Shown: piece after piece, positions 1 to 7,551 of the stretch | How positions within the stretch are numbered: the stretch's first letter is position 1 | Layout of the letters: each line of letters opens with the position of its first letter | Virus record (IMG/VR): IMGVR_UViG_3300025000_000104 | Span: 1-61,834 of that record | Source of the DNA: a virus | Direction: 5' to 3' (one strand) | DNA: 61,834 nucleotides | Program-made: the position numbers and the translations under genes | Notes under the pieces: generated by a model | Told to the model about the DNA's origin: nothing | The model's input: the letters and a program-made list of their open reading frames with translations, nothing else | Databases searched by the model: none

Positions 1-525
1 AGTTTTTTGATGTTACATTGGGCATTACAACAATTAGAAACAGGATATAAATATAATAAAATGTATTTTGTAAAGAGTGATTCACCTCCACGTAATAGGA
101 GGGAATACCCTGCTATCCCAGGTGGAATTATGGACAAGAGTGAAGGATTGTTAGGGGTATTGTGTGATACTACTTCCGAAGAGAATCTAAATGATTTTAC
201 AAGTAGAAATAGTAAAGTAGAGGTATTACCAATCCAATTTGCTAAGTCTAGAAGTTTAAGAAAATCAATTCTATTTATTACTGAGTGTCAGGATTTTACA
301 CCTTCTGAAATGGAAAGATTACTTTCTAGAATTGGAGATGACACCGTAGTTTTATTAGATGGGTCTACAAAACAAATTGACAATAAATATTGTGGATATA
401 GAAATGGATTAACAATTGCTAGTGAAAACTTTAAGAATAAAGCAATCTCGGCACAGGTTAATATGATTACCGATTTCAGAAGTGAAATTAGCAAGATGGT
501 AAGTGAAATGGATTGGCATGATTAG
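1..525 (+). CDS. PhoH-like ATPase, C-terminal part (cut by window start)
   Basis: The frame is open from the first base, so the gene begins outside the window. The visible part looks like the end of a PhoH/RecD-like P-loop ATPase. A PAIPGG segment stands where PhoH proteins have their conserved loop. FAKSRSLRKSILFITECQDFT matches the arginine-rich motif and Walker B-like strand, with ECQD in place of the usual DEAQN. MERLLSRIGDDTVVLLDGSTKQID matches the sensor region that reads TRIG...GDPSQID in the family. PhoH proteins are ATPases linked to RNA metabolism; their phage role is not settled. The changed Walker B (E-C-Q-D) and D-G-S-T for G-D-P-S make activity uncertain. The first codon with start potential is TTG at 7, but it need not be the true start. 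Confidence 0.7.
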   Translation, partial: SFLMLHWALQQLETGYKYNKMYFVKSDSPPRNRREYPAIPGGIMDKSEGLLGVLCDTTSEENLNDFTSRNSKVEVLPIQFAKSRSLRKSILFITECQDFTPSEMERLLSRIGDDTVVLLDGSTKQIDNKYCGYRNGLTIASENFKNKAISAQVNMITDFRSEISKMVSEMDWHD

Positions 526-607
526 GTAGTATATTATAACAATAACACGGGTCTGGTACTAAAAGTACACAGATACTATTAAAGAATAAAAAGGGGATAT
601 ATTAATA

Positions 608-883
608 ATGAATAAGCAAGCGACGATTAACAAGATGCAAGAATTGGTAGAAGGTAGCACAAAGAAAGAATGTGAGAAATATTTAACAGCATTTCTCCAA
701 GCAATGGAGTTCGCAATTAAAAATAAAGAGGAAATTAAAATTGCTGGATATTTTGGAATGGAAGTTGTAGAAAGAGCTAGTAGGACTGGAAGAAATCCCC
801 AAAATGGTGAGGTAATTCAAATTCCTGCTAAGAATGCAATTAAGACCACTATTTATAAGGTTCTTAAAGAATTGTCTCTGTAA
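608..883 (+). CDS. HU-family DNA-binding protein
   Basis: This 91-residue protein has the size and pattern of bacterial HU. The N-terminal helical part begins MNKQATINKMQELV. The beta arm carries GRNPQNGEVIQIPA, the HU/IHF signature that normally reads GRNPQTGEEI.IPA and includes the minor-groove-inserting proline. HU dimers bend and compact DNA. A phage copy could organise replicating or packaged DNA or replace host HU. The start is ATG at 608 behind an AAGGGGAT ribosome site. SPbeta also carries its own HU gene (yonN) in the same neighbourhood of genes, which supports the SPbeta-like reading of this region. Confidence 0.9.
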   Translation: MNKQATINKMQELVEGSTKKECEKYLTAFLQAMEFAIKNKEEIKIAGYFGMEVVERASRTGRNPQNGEVIQIPAKNAIKTTIYKVLKELSL

Positions 884-900
884 ATTAACATAAAACAATT

Positions 901-966
901 TTGTGCTACTACAGTAAGTCCTTATATTCAATAGATATCATTGGATATAAGGCAAAAGTAGCACAA
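901..966 (+). other. Two-tier stem-loop in the gap after the HU gene
   Basis: Bases 901-910 (TTGTGCTACT) pair perfectly with 957-966. Inside them 920-932 pairs with 940-952 over 13 bp with one G-U pair, leaving a 7-base loop. No U-run follows, so it does not look like a simple terminator. A further small hairpin (999-1005 with 1014-1020) follows. This may be a structured 5' leader of the next gene, a processing site, or a small RNA. Confidence 0.55.
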
Positions 967-998
967 TTACATAAGTCGGAATGGAGACTTTAAACCCA

Positions 999-1020
999 TA
1001 TCCATTGGTCTGGATGGATA
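999..1020 (+). other. Small hairpin ahead of the YonK-like gene
   Basis: TATCCAT at 999-1005 pairs with ATGGATA at 1014-1020 around an 8-base loop. It lies about 70 bases upstream of the next start codon, after the larger stem-loop at 901-966. The two together make most of this 205-base gap potentially base-paired. Confidence 0.35.
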
Positions 1021-1088
1021 CCTAAATTCATTCCCATTATAGCAATAATAAAATAAATAATAAAATAAAAAGGTGGAATAAATCAATA

Positions 1089-1325
1089 ATGGCAAAATCT
1101 AAACTTACGGAAACTAAGAAGATCACACATAAACTTGCTTCTGAAGGCGAATTAACAATTACTGATCAGATTGCTGTAATTGCGATACCAGATGAAGGTG
1201 TTAAAAATCTGATTGAATTACTTAAAAATTTCTCAGGCAAATATGTTAAGTTTTCTTTTACAGAAGAAGAAATTGAGGATGTAGTAGATGAGGAAAATGA
1301 AGAACAAGAACCTGATGATGAATAA
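1089..1325 (+). CDS. YonK-like small acidic protein
   Basis: A 78-residue protein with a basic N-terminus (MAKSKLTETKK), a beta-alpha-beta core that includes LIELLKNFSGKYVKFSFTEEE, and a run of about 20 mostly acidic residues at the end. The core pattern of a helix, then F.GK.V.....EE resembles the small YonK family of SPbeta-type phages, whose biochemical role is unknown. The gene lies between the HU-like and metallophosphoesterase genes, as yonK lies between yonN and yonJ in SPbeta. The assignment is from remembered pattern and order and needs a profile search. The start is ATG at 1089 with a weak AAAAGGTGG ribosome site. Confidence 0.45.
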   Translation: MAKSKLTETKKITHKLASEGELTITDQIAVIAIPDEGVKNLIELLKNFSGKYVKFSFTEEEIEDVVDEENEEQEPDDE

Positions 1326-1964
1326 TTAATATTAAATTAAATATAAATGGATGGTGATTATGGTGATTATTATGTTCTATGAAGATGAAAGAGGTAAATC
1401 TTTAGAATCTAGCAGAGGTTAATCAATCATTCAACTAGGATCTATGAAGATGCTAGTATTTATAATAATTATTTCCCTCTATAAATTGTTGTGGTAATTT
1501 TTGAAAAACTATGCTTCATTATTAGAAAAACTAAGTGTAGAATGAGTTTTGTATATGGCGAAATTGAAGATTAAATATCTGATAAGACGCACTATTTTTA
1601 GATTTCTACAATTATCATAAAGATCATAGTTCATCAAAAGGCATTACACCTCCTGAATTTAATTTTAGACTTAATAAGATGTTAATAATATTCATCTTAC
1701 ACATGAGAACAAAGGTTATATTTGACTACGGTTAAGAAATATAACCTCTCATGGATATACACTTAGTTTTGACTAAGAGAATCTATTTCATATTTCACAT
1801 TTAGTGTGGTTATAAAAGTCTTTTGTGCTTTTATAAGTAGGTATGGTTGTCTAAACAGAACCCATCACGCTTAATTTACTTATTTGTAAATGCGTACCAC
1901 GATGTGTCATTTTAATTATTATGCATCCCCTATTCTCTTTTTAAGGAGATGAGACAAAACAAAA
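1326..1964 (+). other. Gene-free stretch with decayed coding traces and multiple stem-loops
   Basis: No frame is open for more than about 50 codons. Around 1587-1737 one frame reads as plausible protein (LDFYNYHKDHSSSKGITPPEF and on to FDYG) but has no start codon or ribosome site, so it may be a gene remnant. From 1702 to 1910 the DNA is dominated by inverted repeats (next entry). A short repeat, GGTGATTATGGTGATTAT, lies near 1353. No convincing promoter was seen. Confidence 0.4.
1702..1910 (+). ncRNA. Candidate structured RNA with four consecutive stem-loops
   Basis: Four hairpins follow one another. (1) 1702-1707 pairs with 1748-1753 and 1713-1723 with 1737-1747 (11 bp perfect), separated by a 5-base bulge. 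(2) 1762-1767 pairs with 1772-1777. (3) 1810-1818 pairs with 1828-1836 (9 bp). (4) 1874-1879 pairs with 1886-1891, extended by CGC/GCG. GTGGT at 1806-1810 can also pair with ACCAC at 1896-1900, closing hairpins 3 and 4 into one domain. The spacing and number exceed what a simple terminator needs. Strand and function are unknown; it could be a leader of the small zinc-protein gene or a free phage RNA. Confidence 0.4.
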
Positions 1965-2144
1965 ATGATTAAAGTAGAAAAACCTATTGATAATAAACTA
2001 AACAGATATAATAACTATGACATTGAAAATGCTGATACATTGTGCCCAGTGTGTAAAAATGAGAAACAGCGATTCTGGTTGGCATTTTATTGTGGAGAGA
2101 CTTTGTTGGTGTGTCGTGATTGCGGTTATCACGAGGAAATTTAA
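1965..2144 (+). CDS. Small four-cysteine zinc-binding-type protein
   Basis: ATG at 1965 follows a strong AAGGAGAT ribosome site at 1943-1950 and opens a 59-residue frame. Cysteines 27 and 30 (LCPVC) and 50 and 53 (VCRDC) form two CxxC knuckles about 20 residues apart, typical of a zinc ribbon or rubredoxin-like fold. The N-terminal 25 residues are polar (KPIDNKLNRYNNYDIENAD). Such small ribbons often bind nucleic acid or a polymerase; no specific partner can be named. It sits directly behind the structured stretch 1702-1910 and ahead of the metallophosphoesterase. Confidence 0.7.
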   Translation: MIKVEKPIDNKLNRYNNYDIENADTLCPVCKNEKQRFWLAFYCGETLLVCRDCGYHEEI

Positions 2145-2167
2145 TATTTAGTATTTAGTAATTAATA

Positions 2168-2190
2168 TATCACATTGGTCGATTGTGATA
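2168..2190 (+). other. Hairpin before the metallophosphoesterase gene
   Basis: TATCACA at 2168-2174 pairs with TGTGATA at 2184-2190 (7 bp, 9-base loop). It lies about 35 bases ahead of the ATG at 2226, with no U-run. It could shape the leader of the next gene. Confidence 0.3.
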
Positions 2191-2225
2191 TTGAAGTTGA
2201 AAATAATAAATTCTAAGGGGAATTT

Positions 2226-3560
2226 ATGGAATATATAAGAAAAGAAAATGAGTCATTTTTACAATTTGCTGAAAGATTACTATCTAACAGAAAAGAATAT
2301 GATTTAGATAAAGTTGAAGTGTATGAGATATTATACGGAGAACAAGTTTCAGCAGATCATGCAAGAAAATGTTTGACAAGCTTAGAAAAAACAATTGAAC
2401 AAGATAAAATGTGTAAAGTTGACGTACAATCTTATGTACAATCTGATGAAGTTAAACCAAATTATAAAGAATCTGTAGAAATTAAAAGCAATGGTGAACA
2501 AATTTCCGATAAATTATTGGAAATGAGTCTTGAAGAATCAAAAGATCCTGAATTTGTTTTGAGGAGTCATGGATATTCTTCTTCTGAGTGGGTTATTACA
2601 TCTGCTAAAAATTCAATGTGGCATATGAATACTAAAGCAGATGGGGTTAAGGTACTTTACAGTTCAAAGATTAGTGTAAAACCTAGGATTGAATATCAAT
2701 GGAATGAAGAAGATGCAAAAAAGATATTCTCTAGGTTAGAAACATATACAAGAAATAAGTCAAGTATTAAACCATTACAATATAAACAAAATGGTAAATT
2801 ACTTATTGTACCTATCGCTGATTTTCACTTGAATCTTTTATCGGATGAATTATCTACGGGAAATGAATATAATATGCAAATTGCTGAAGATATTTTCTTT
2901 CAAGTAATTAACGATATTATAGATAGAGTTGAAGACAAACATTTTGAGAAGGTTTTATTTGCTGTCGGAAACGATTTTATTAATGCAGATAATCTAAATG
3001 GTACTACAACTCGTGGAACGCCTCAAGATAATGCAGAATCGTGGTTTAAAGCTGTACATAAGGCTACAGAATTAATTATTAGAGCAACTGATATGCTTAC
3101 ATATATTGCACCAGTAGACGTAGTTCTAGTTCCTTCTAATCATGATTTACATACAATGTTTGGAGTAATTCAAACTGTAAAAGCATGGTACAGAGACGAT
3201 AATAATGTTCATGTAGATGATAGTCCTTTGCCAAGAAAATATTATGAATTTGGGAAAACACTTATTTCTTTATCTCATGATATCAAAGTAAAAGATGCTT
3301 TACAGATAATCACTACTGAAGCAAAAGAAAAATGGAGTAATTGTGAACATATTATTTTAATGCTTGCTCATTTTCATCAAAGTATAGTATATGAAAAACA
3401 AGGATATTTAGAGGTATTGAGATTACCTTGTGTTAGTGGTTGGTCTAGATGGACTAATGACAAAGGATATATTCAATCAGAGAAAAAGAATCAGAGTTTT
3501 ATTATTGATAAAGAACTTGGAATTACAGATATTATGAATACAATTATTGTTGATTATTAA
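2226..3560 (+). CDS. Metallophosphoesterase / exonuclease-like protein (YonJ-like)
   Basis: 444 residues. The C-terminal half shows the ordered metal-binding motifs of calcineurin-like phosphoesterases: D199-F-H201 (ADFHLN), GND250, N305-H306-D307 (SNHD), H351 in SLSHD, and H382-F-H384 near AHFHQ. These would bind two metal ions and hydrolyse phosphodiesters; Mre11/SbcD-type DNA nucleases belong to the same superfamily. The N-terminal 190 residues are helical and unrecognised. The GDD/GNH motifs are slightly altered (GND, SNHD) but the metal ligands are kept. ATG at 2226 follows TAAGGGGAA. Position after the YonK-like gene agrees with SPbeta yonJ. A DNA-processing role in replication or recombination is inferred. 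Confidence 0.75.
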   Translation: MEYIRKENESFLQFAERLLSNRKEYDLDKVEVYEILYGEQVSADHARKCLTSLEKTIEQDKMCKVDVQSYVQSDEVKPNYKESVEIKSNGEQISDKLLEMSLEESKDPEFVLRSHGYSSSEWVITSAKNSMWHMNTKADGVKVLYSSKISVKPRIEYQWNEEDAKKIFSRLETYTRNKSSIKPLQYKQNGKLLIVPIADFHLNLLSDELSTGNEYNMQIAEDIFFQVINDIIDRVEDKHFEKVLFAVGNDFINADNLNGTTTRGTPQDNAESWFKAVHKATELIIRATDMLTYIAPVDVVLVPSNHDLHTMFGVIQTVKAWYRDDNNVHVDDSPLPRKYYEFGKTLISLSHDIKVKDALQIITTEAKEKWSNCEHIILMLAHFHQSIVYEKQGYLEVLRLPCVSGWSRWTNDKGYIQSEKKNQSFIIDKELGITDIMNTIIVDY

Positions 3561-3583
3561 AATAATAAATAATATGTTATTTT

Positions 3584-3617
3584 TGGGATATGTCATGTCG
3601 TGAGACACACCGCTATC
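3584..3617 (+). other. Stem-loop ahead of the GIY-YIG gene
   Basis: GGATA near 3587 can pair with TATCC near 3613, enclosing an inner TGTC/GACA pairing. It is short and imperfect. It is listed because hairpins recur ahead of most endonuclease genes in this window. Confidence 0.25.
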
Positions 3618-3648
3618 CATCTTTTATATTAAATTAAAGGAGGATAGG

Positions 3649-4404
3649 ATGGTAAAAGAAAAGGTTTGTGGAATATATTGTATTAAGAATTTAATCAATA
3701 ATAAAATGTATATAGGTTTAAGTACTAATATTTATACAAGATGGGATAGTCATAGGAATATGTTAAATAGAAATGACCATTTCAATATATTTCTTCAAAG
3801 ATCGTGGAATAAATATAAAGAAAATAATTTCAAATTTAGTATAATTGAAATCTGTATAGAAGATGAATTGTCTCAAAAGGAAATTTATTATATTAAACTA
3901 TATGATGCCAATAATGATAAATATGGTTATAATTTATCATCTGGTGGAGATAAACCTAAAATAAATGAAGAATCTTTAATTAGAAAGTCTTTAAAATATT
4001 CTAAAAGAGTATTGCAATTTGCTAAAGATGGATTATTTATTGCTGAACATTTAAATTCTCATAAAGTTGGTGAATTATATAAAGTATCTCCTTCAGCTAT
4101 TCATCAATGTTGTTTGGGTAATACAAAATCTGCTTACGGGTATATATGGAAATTTAAAGAAGATTGTTGTGATATCGTCAGCAAGTTAAATGATAATACA
4201 GATATTCCAAATTTATATTATATAGCACCAGTTTCTAAAATTGTATATCAAATTGACTTAGAAGGAAATTTTCTTAAAGAATGGTATAGTTGTGATACTA
4301 TAGGAGAATTTTATAATATTGTATCTGAAAATATTCGTTCATGTTGTGATAAAAAATATGGCAGAAAAACTTATATAGGATATATGCTGATGATTATAAC
4401 ATAA
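3649..4404 (+). CDS. GIY-YIG homing endonuclease, C-terminally shortened by frameshift
   Basis: Residues 7-100 form a GIY-YIG domain: GIYCIKNLINNKMYIG carries both name motifs, the catalytic Arg follows in IYTRWDSH, the conserved Glu is in SQKEIYYIKLYD, and Asn in YGYNLSSGG. Two NUMOD1-type DNA-binding repeats follow (RVLQFAKDGLF...YGYIWKF and VYQIDLEGNFLKEW...). The second is cut short at TYIGYMLMIIT. The sequence beyond encodes a further NUMOD1 repeat in another frame (4391-4607), so a net one-base loss near 4386-4390 has removed the last repeat. The catalytic domain is intact. It is a free-standing mobile gene lying between the phosphoesterase and ClpP-like genes. Start ATG 3649 has a perfect AAAGGAGG ribosome site. 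Confidence 0.85.
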   Translation: MVKEKVCGIYCIKNLINNKMYIGLSTNIYTRWDSHRNMLNRNDHFNIFLQRSWNKYKENNFKFSIIEICIEDELSQKEIYYIKLYDANNDKYGYNLSSGGDKPKINEESLIRKSLKYSKRVLQFAKDGLFIAEHLNSHKVGELYKVSPSAIHQCCLGNTKSAYGYIWKFKEDCCDIVSKLNDNTDIPNLYYIAPVSKIVYQIDLEGNFLKEWYSCDTIGEFYNIVSENIRSCCDKKYGRKTYIGYMLMIIT

Positions 4405-4607
4405 ATGGAATAGATTTACAATATTATACACGTCAAAAGAGTACAAAACCAGTTGAACAATATGACTTAGAAGGAAATTACATAGAAACTTTTGAATCAG
4501 CAAGAGAAGCAGAACGAGTAACTGGTATAGGTTATAAAATGATTTCTAGAGTATGCAAAGGTGAAAGACCTTATACTCATGGATTCATATGGAAATTTGC
4601 TAGTTAA
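4391..4607 (+). pseudogene. Out-of-frame C-terminal NUMOD1 repeat of the GIY-YIG gene
   Basis: The frame reading DDYNINGIDLQYY from about 4391 continues to a stop at 4605-4607. It contains KPVEQYDLEGNYIETFES, then TGIGYKMISRVCKGE and HGFIWKF, a textbook NUMOD1 helix-turn-helix repeat. There is no ribosome site or start codon, so it is the severed tail of the upstream endonuclease. Either a real frameshift mutation or a sequencing error would give this picture. Confidence 0.75.
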
Positions 4608-4645
4608 AAATTAAAATAAATAATTGCCAGAAAGGTAATATACAT

Positions 4646-5236
4646 ATGGAAATATTAATGCCAACTGATAAAATTATTGACGAGATGAAATTAACTTCTG
4701 CTATTAGAGATCGTCGCATTTTTGTAAATGAGGTAATAGACAACGATATCTCATTCAAGACAGTTTATTTTTTAGATAGAATTGTCTCATTAGATAATAA
4801 ATCCAATATTCCTATGTCTGAAAGAGAAAGTATAGAAATACTTATTGACTCGCCAGGAGGCAGTATTAATTCAGGTCTAAGTATCATTTCTAAAGTCGAA
4901 GAATTAAAGGATATAGGATATAAGATTATCACTACTAATCAAGCTTCCTCTGCATCTATGGCATTCATGCTCCTTATAGTTGGATCTGAGCGTAGAGCTT
5001 ATCGCTATTCTTATGCACTTGCACATCAACCTTCAACGTGGATGGGTGGAGTTCTTCAAGAATTAGAAGATGAAGTAACTGAGCTAAAAAGATTATGGGG
5101 TTTAATGAAAATGCTAATTATGAAATATACTGATATTCCAGAATCAAAATTAGATGAATTTAAAGAAAAGAAACAAGATTGGATTTTAAATCCGTCTCAA
5201 TGTTTGGATATGGGTGTAATTGATTATATTATGTAA
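4646..5236 (+). CDS. ClpP-like serine protease
   Basis: 196 residues, the size of a ClpP subunit. The catalytic triad is visible: Ser104 in SSASMAF, His127 in ALAHQPS and Asp178 in KKQDWILNPSQCLDMGVID. The oxyanion-loop motif SPGGSINSGLSI (69-80) is the ClpP hallmark. In phages this fold serves either as a prohead protease or as a host-protease analogue. Here it lies far ahead of the capsid gene, and another prohead-protease-like gene lies at 13753, so a role in capsid maturation is not assured. The first 20 residues are divergent. ATG 4646 with GAAAGGTAA upstream. Confidence 0.85.
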   Translation: MEILMPTDKIIDEMKLTSAIRDRRIFVNEVIDNDISFKTVYFLDRIVSLDNKSNIPMSERESIEILIDSPGGSINSGLSIISKVEELKDIGYKIITTNQASSASMAFMLLIVGSERRAYRYSYALAHQPSTWMGGVLQELEDEVTELKRLWGLMKMLIMKYTDIPESKLDEFKEKKQDWILNPSQCLDMGVIDYIM

Positions 5237-5255
5237 AATTTAAGGAGAATTATAT

Positions 5256-5627
5256 ATGTGCGATAATTGCAAAGAAATACAAGGTAAAGTAGATTCAATT
5301 ATTGAACCAACTGAAATCCTAGCAGAATTAAAATCAACCTCTCTCCCATCTTCTGATGAACCAATAATGTTTTTTGAACCTATAGATATAAATGGAACGG
5401 AAAAGTTAGATTTGGATGAATTTTCAAGAGGTATTAAAGAAGCATCGTTTGCATGTGGTATGTATACTGCATTATTAAATGTTGGATTTACTCAAGAAGA
5501 TGCAATTGCTTATATTTTCAATCGAATGAACATTGATAATAATATTGAGATTGGAAAAATTTCAGCTAATGCTACTATTGAATCTAGTAAAAATGTTAAT
5601 TTAGCAAAAGAGAAAGAAATGCTGTAA
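5256..5627 (+). CDS. Uncharacterised 123-residue protein with N-terminal CxxC
   Basis: Not recognised. It starts MCDNCKE, a single CxxC pair at the extreme N-terminus. A Ser/Pro/Glu-rich linker (residues 25-45) follows, then a helical C-terminal half that includes FSRGIKEASFACGMYTALLNV and a region rich in Asn and Ile. There is no membrane segment. It is 19 bases downstream of the ClpP-like gene with an AAGGAGAA ribosome site, so both are probably co-translated. It might be a substrate, adaptor or regulator of the protease, by proximity only. Confidence 0.65.
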   Translation: MCDNCKEIQGKVDSIIEPTEILAELKSTSLPSSDEPIMFFEPIDINGTEKLDLDEFSRGIKEASFACGMYTALLNVGFTQEDAIAYIFNRMNIDNNIEIGKISANATIESSKNVNLAKEKEML

Positions 5628-5676
5628 TTTTAATATTTACAATACAAAATAATAAATAAAGGTAGGAAATCACAAA

Positions 5677-6087
5677 ATGAGAGTATTTAATGCAGAATCA
5701 GTATGGGATAAAGAAGAACAAAAGTGGATGCAATGTCTAACTATTGATGGTTTTGAAGTAGATTTAGAAACTTATGCTTTGGAATTAAATAATGAAACAT
5801 ATGATAATGAAGAAGGCGTAATTGCTTGTACTTGTGATGATTGTGAAGAAGTAAATAGTAATGAGGATAATGATACTCATGGAGAAGATTGTACATGTGA
5901 GGACTGCCTAGAAGATAGGAAGAATATTTATTTAGCCGAAGCTGTAAAATATATGTTTGAGAATCAACTATGTCCTAAACATGTATTCGAAATGCTTGGA
6001 GATATTTATGATAAGGCAAATTATGAAGGTTACGAAGAAGGTTATGATGCAATGAAGGAAGATATGCGAGAGTTTTTAGAGGATTGA
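5677..6087 (+). CDS. Acidic cysteine-motif protein (two CTCxDC motifs)
   Basis: 136 residues, strongly acidic and not recognised. Two near-identical metal-site candidates, ACTCDDCEE and DCTCEDCLED, lie about 20 residues apart with Asn/Glu/Asp-rich spacing. A helical C-terminal part follows (KYMFENQLCPKHVFEMLGDIY). The spacing of the motifs fits a zinc or other metal cluster. It closes the operon begun at 4646: a terminator-like hairpin follows at 6162. The ribosome site AAAGGTAGG precedes ATG 5677. Confidence 0.65.
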   Translation: MRVFNAESVWDKEEQKWMQCLTIDGFEVDLETYALELNNETYDNEEGVIACTCDDCEEVNSNEDNDTHGEDCTCEDCLEDRKNIYLAEAVKYMFENQLCPKHVFEMLGDIYDKANYEGYEEGYDAMKEDMREFLED

Positions 6088-6161
6088 TGAAAACCAAATC
6101 AAATCAATTTTAGATTTTAATGGGATTTTTGTTAGGAATATATAAAGTTTTGTGGATTATA

Positions 6162-6192
6162 GGCACTTCAATTTATTTTGGAGTGTCTTTGT
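6162..6192 (+). terminator. Terminator-like hairpin after the acidic Cys protein
   Basis: GGCACTTC at 6162-6169 pairs with GGAGTGTC at 6180-6187, 8 bp with two G-U pairs, followed by TTTGTGTCTT. The U-run is imperfect. Confidence 0.45.
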
Positions 6193-6208
6193 GTCTTCAA
6201 AAATATTG

Positions 6209-6236
6209 TTGACTTGGGGGTTAGGTTTTGTAATAG
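6209..6236 (+). promoter_or_regulatory. Possible sigma-A promoter before the endonuclease at 6323
   Basis: TTGACT at 6209-6214 and TAATAG at 6231-6236 are separated by 16 bases, directly after the terminator-like hairpin. The minus 10 box is weak. Confidence 0.3.
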
Positions 6237-6322
6237 GGTAGCTCTCTATTTTCTGTGTTGCCTATCCCCTATTTATCCTTTAACACAGAGAGGATTATAA
6301 CACAGAAAGAAGGAATTAGAGA

Positions 6323-7519
6323 ATGTTAATTAGTAAAGAGGTAGAAGTTTTAGTAAAAAGAGGAAATATAAGATGGGTCGGAAAAATATATAATGTAAAA
6401 ATTGGTGATACAATTAATATCCCTATTGATAATTTACCAGTAAACTCTAAGGAATATATTGATTATTCATGTGATTATTGTGGAAAAGAAACAGGTAATA
6501 CATATCAGAATTACTATAAAAATCATAATAAATCAACCATACGAAAAGATGCTTGTAAAGAATGTGTAGCAGAAAAAAGAAAAGAAGTTGTTTTAGATAA
6601 ATATGGTGTTTCTAATATTAGTCAATTAGATGAAGTTAAAAGTAAAAAGGAGATTACATGTTTAGAGCATTTTGGTGTTTTTTGTAATTTAATTGCAGAC
6701 GATACAAAGAACAAAATCAAAAATACGAATCAAAAAATATATGGAGTAGACAATGTTGCAAAGAACAGTAATGTAAAAGAAAAAGCTCGTCAAACAAATT
6801 TGGATCGTTACGGGGTAGAATGGACTTCTCAGTCGCAACAAATGAGAAACAATACATTAATTACAATGAATGAGAGATACGGAGAAGATTATGGTATCAA
6901 TGTTCCAGAAATCAGAAATAAAATAGAAAAAACAAATTTAGATAGATATGGTTCTAAATGTGTTTTTGGTTCTGAATATTTTAAAGACAAATCAAAACAG
7001 ACGATACAAGATAAATTTGGAGTAGATAATGTATCTCAATGCGAAGAAATAAAAATGAAAAAAGCAGAAACATTTTATAAGAATGGAACGATTGCAACTT
7101 CAAGACAACAAATGTATATTCATCAATTATTTGGTGGTATTTTAAATTATTCTAATAATACACCAAGTTTAGATATTGCTTTCCCTGAAGATAAAATTTA
7201 TATTGAAGTAAACGGGTCTGGCCATGACCTATGTGTAAAAATGGGAACAATGACACAAAAAGAATTTGAACAAAGAGAATTAAGAAGATATAAATATTTA
7301 AAAGGGCATGGGTGGAAAGGTATTTTTATTAATACTGGTAGGGATTATTTGCCTTCTGACGATGTTTTGTTGGAAGAATACAGAAATGCTTTAGAATGGT
7401 TTAAATCTACTGATAAATATCATTCACATTATAATATTGATATTGGTGGAATTATTAATGATAACAAATATGGAAGATTAAGAAGAATTACAGAAAACGA
7501 TTTAGAAGAAGTTAGTTAA
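6323..7519 (+). CDS. Homing endonuclease, shared N-terminal module plus VSR/EDxHD-like nuclease
   Basis: 398 residues in three parts. Residues 1-85 (MLISKEVEVLVKRGNIRW... to DYSCDYCG...CKEC) form the N-terminal module also found in the proteins at 23906, 30816 and 53140, ending in a four-Cys zinc site. Residues 90-265 are a chain of short repeats of the form DKYGVxNxxQ..E.K.K, a DNA-contact array common in phage mobile nucleases. Residues 275-350 are the nuclease: SLDIAFPEDKIYIEVNGSGHD, with Asp, Glu and HD, then RELRRYKYLKGHGWKGIFI, resembling Vsr-type and I-Bth0305I-type (EDxHD) enzymes. It sits just upstream of the terminase genes, a favoured site for mobile nucleases. ATG 6323 follows AGAAAGAAGGAA. 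Confidence 0.8.
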   Translation: MLISKEVEVLVKRGNIRWVGKIYNVKIGDTINIPIDNLPVNSKEYIDYSCDYCGKETGNTYQNYYKNHNKSTIRKDACKECVAEKRKEVVLDKYGVSNISQLDEVKSKKEITCLEHFGVFCNLIADDTKNKIKNTNQKIYGVDNVAKNSNVKEKARQTNLDRYGVEWTSQSQQMRNNTLITMNERYGEDYGINVPEIRNKIEKTNLDRYGSKCVFGSEYFKDKSKQTIQDKFGVDNVSQCEEIKMKKAETFYKNGTIATSRQQMYIHQLFGGILNYSNNTPSLDIAFPEDKIYIEVNGSGHDLCVKMGTMTQKEFEQRELRRYKYLKGHGWKGIFINTGRDYLPSDDVLLEEYRNALEWFKSTDKYHSHYNIDIGGIINDNKYGRLRRITENDLEEVS

Positions 7520-7551
7520 TATCAACTTCTTCTTTATTTAATTAAAAAGAG

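Noticed and set aside
1700-1910. Group I intron or tRNA-like element in the hairpin cluster.
   Set aside because: No T-arm or anticodon pattern and no recognisable intron core (P3-P7) were seen. The cluster is listed only as structured RNA.
5677-6087. A ferredoxin-like iron-sulphur protein for the CTCxDC repeats.
   Set aside because: The spacing of the cysteines does not match ferredoxin or rubredoxin patterns. It is left as a metal-motif protein of unknown function.
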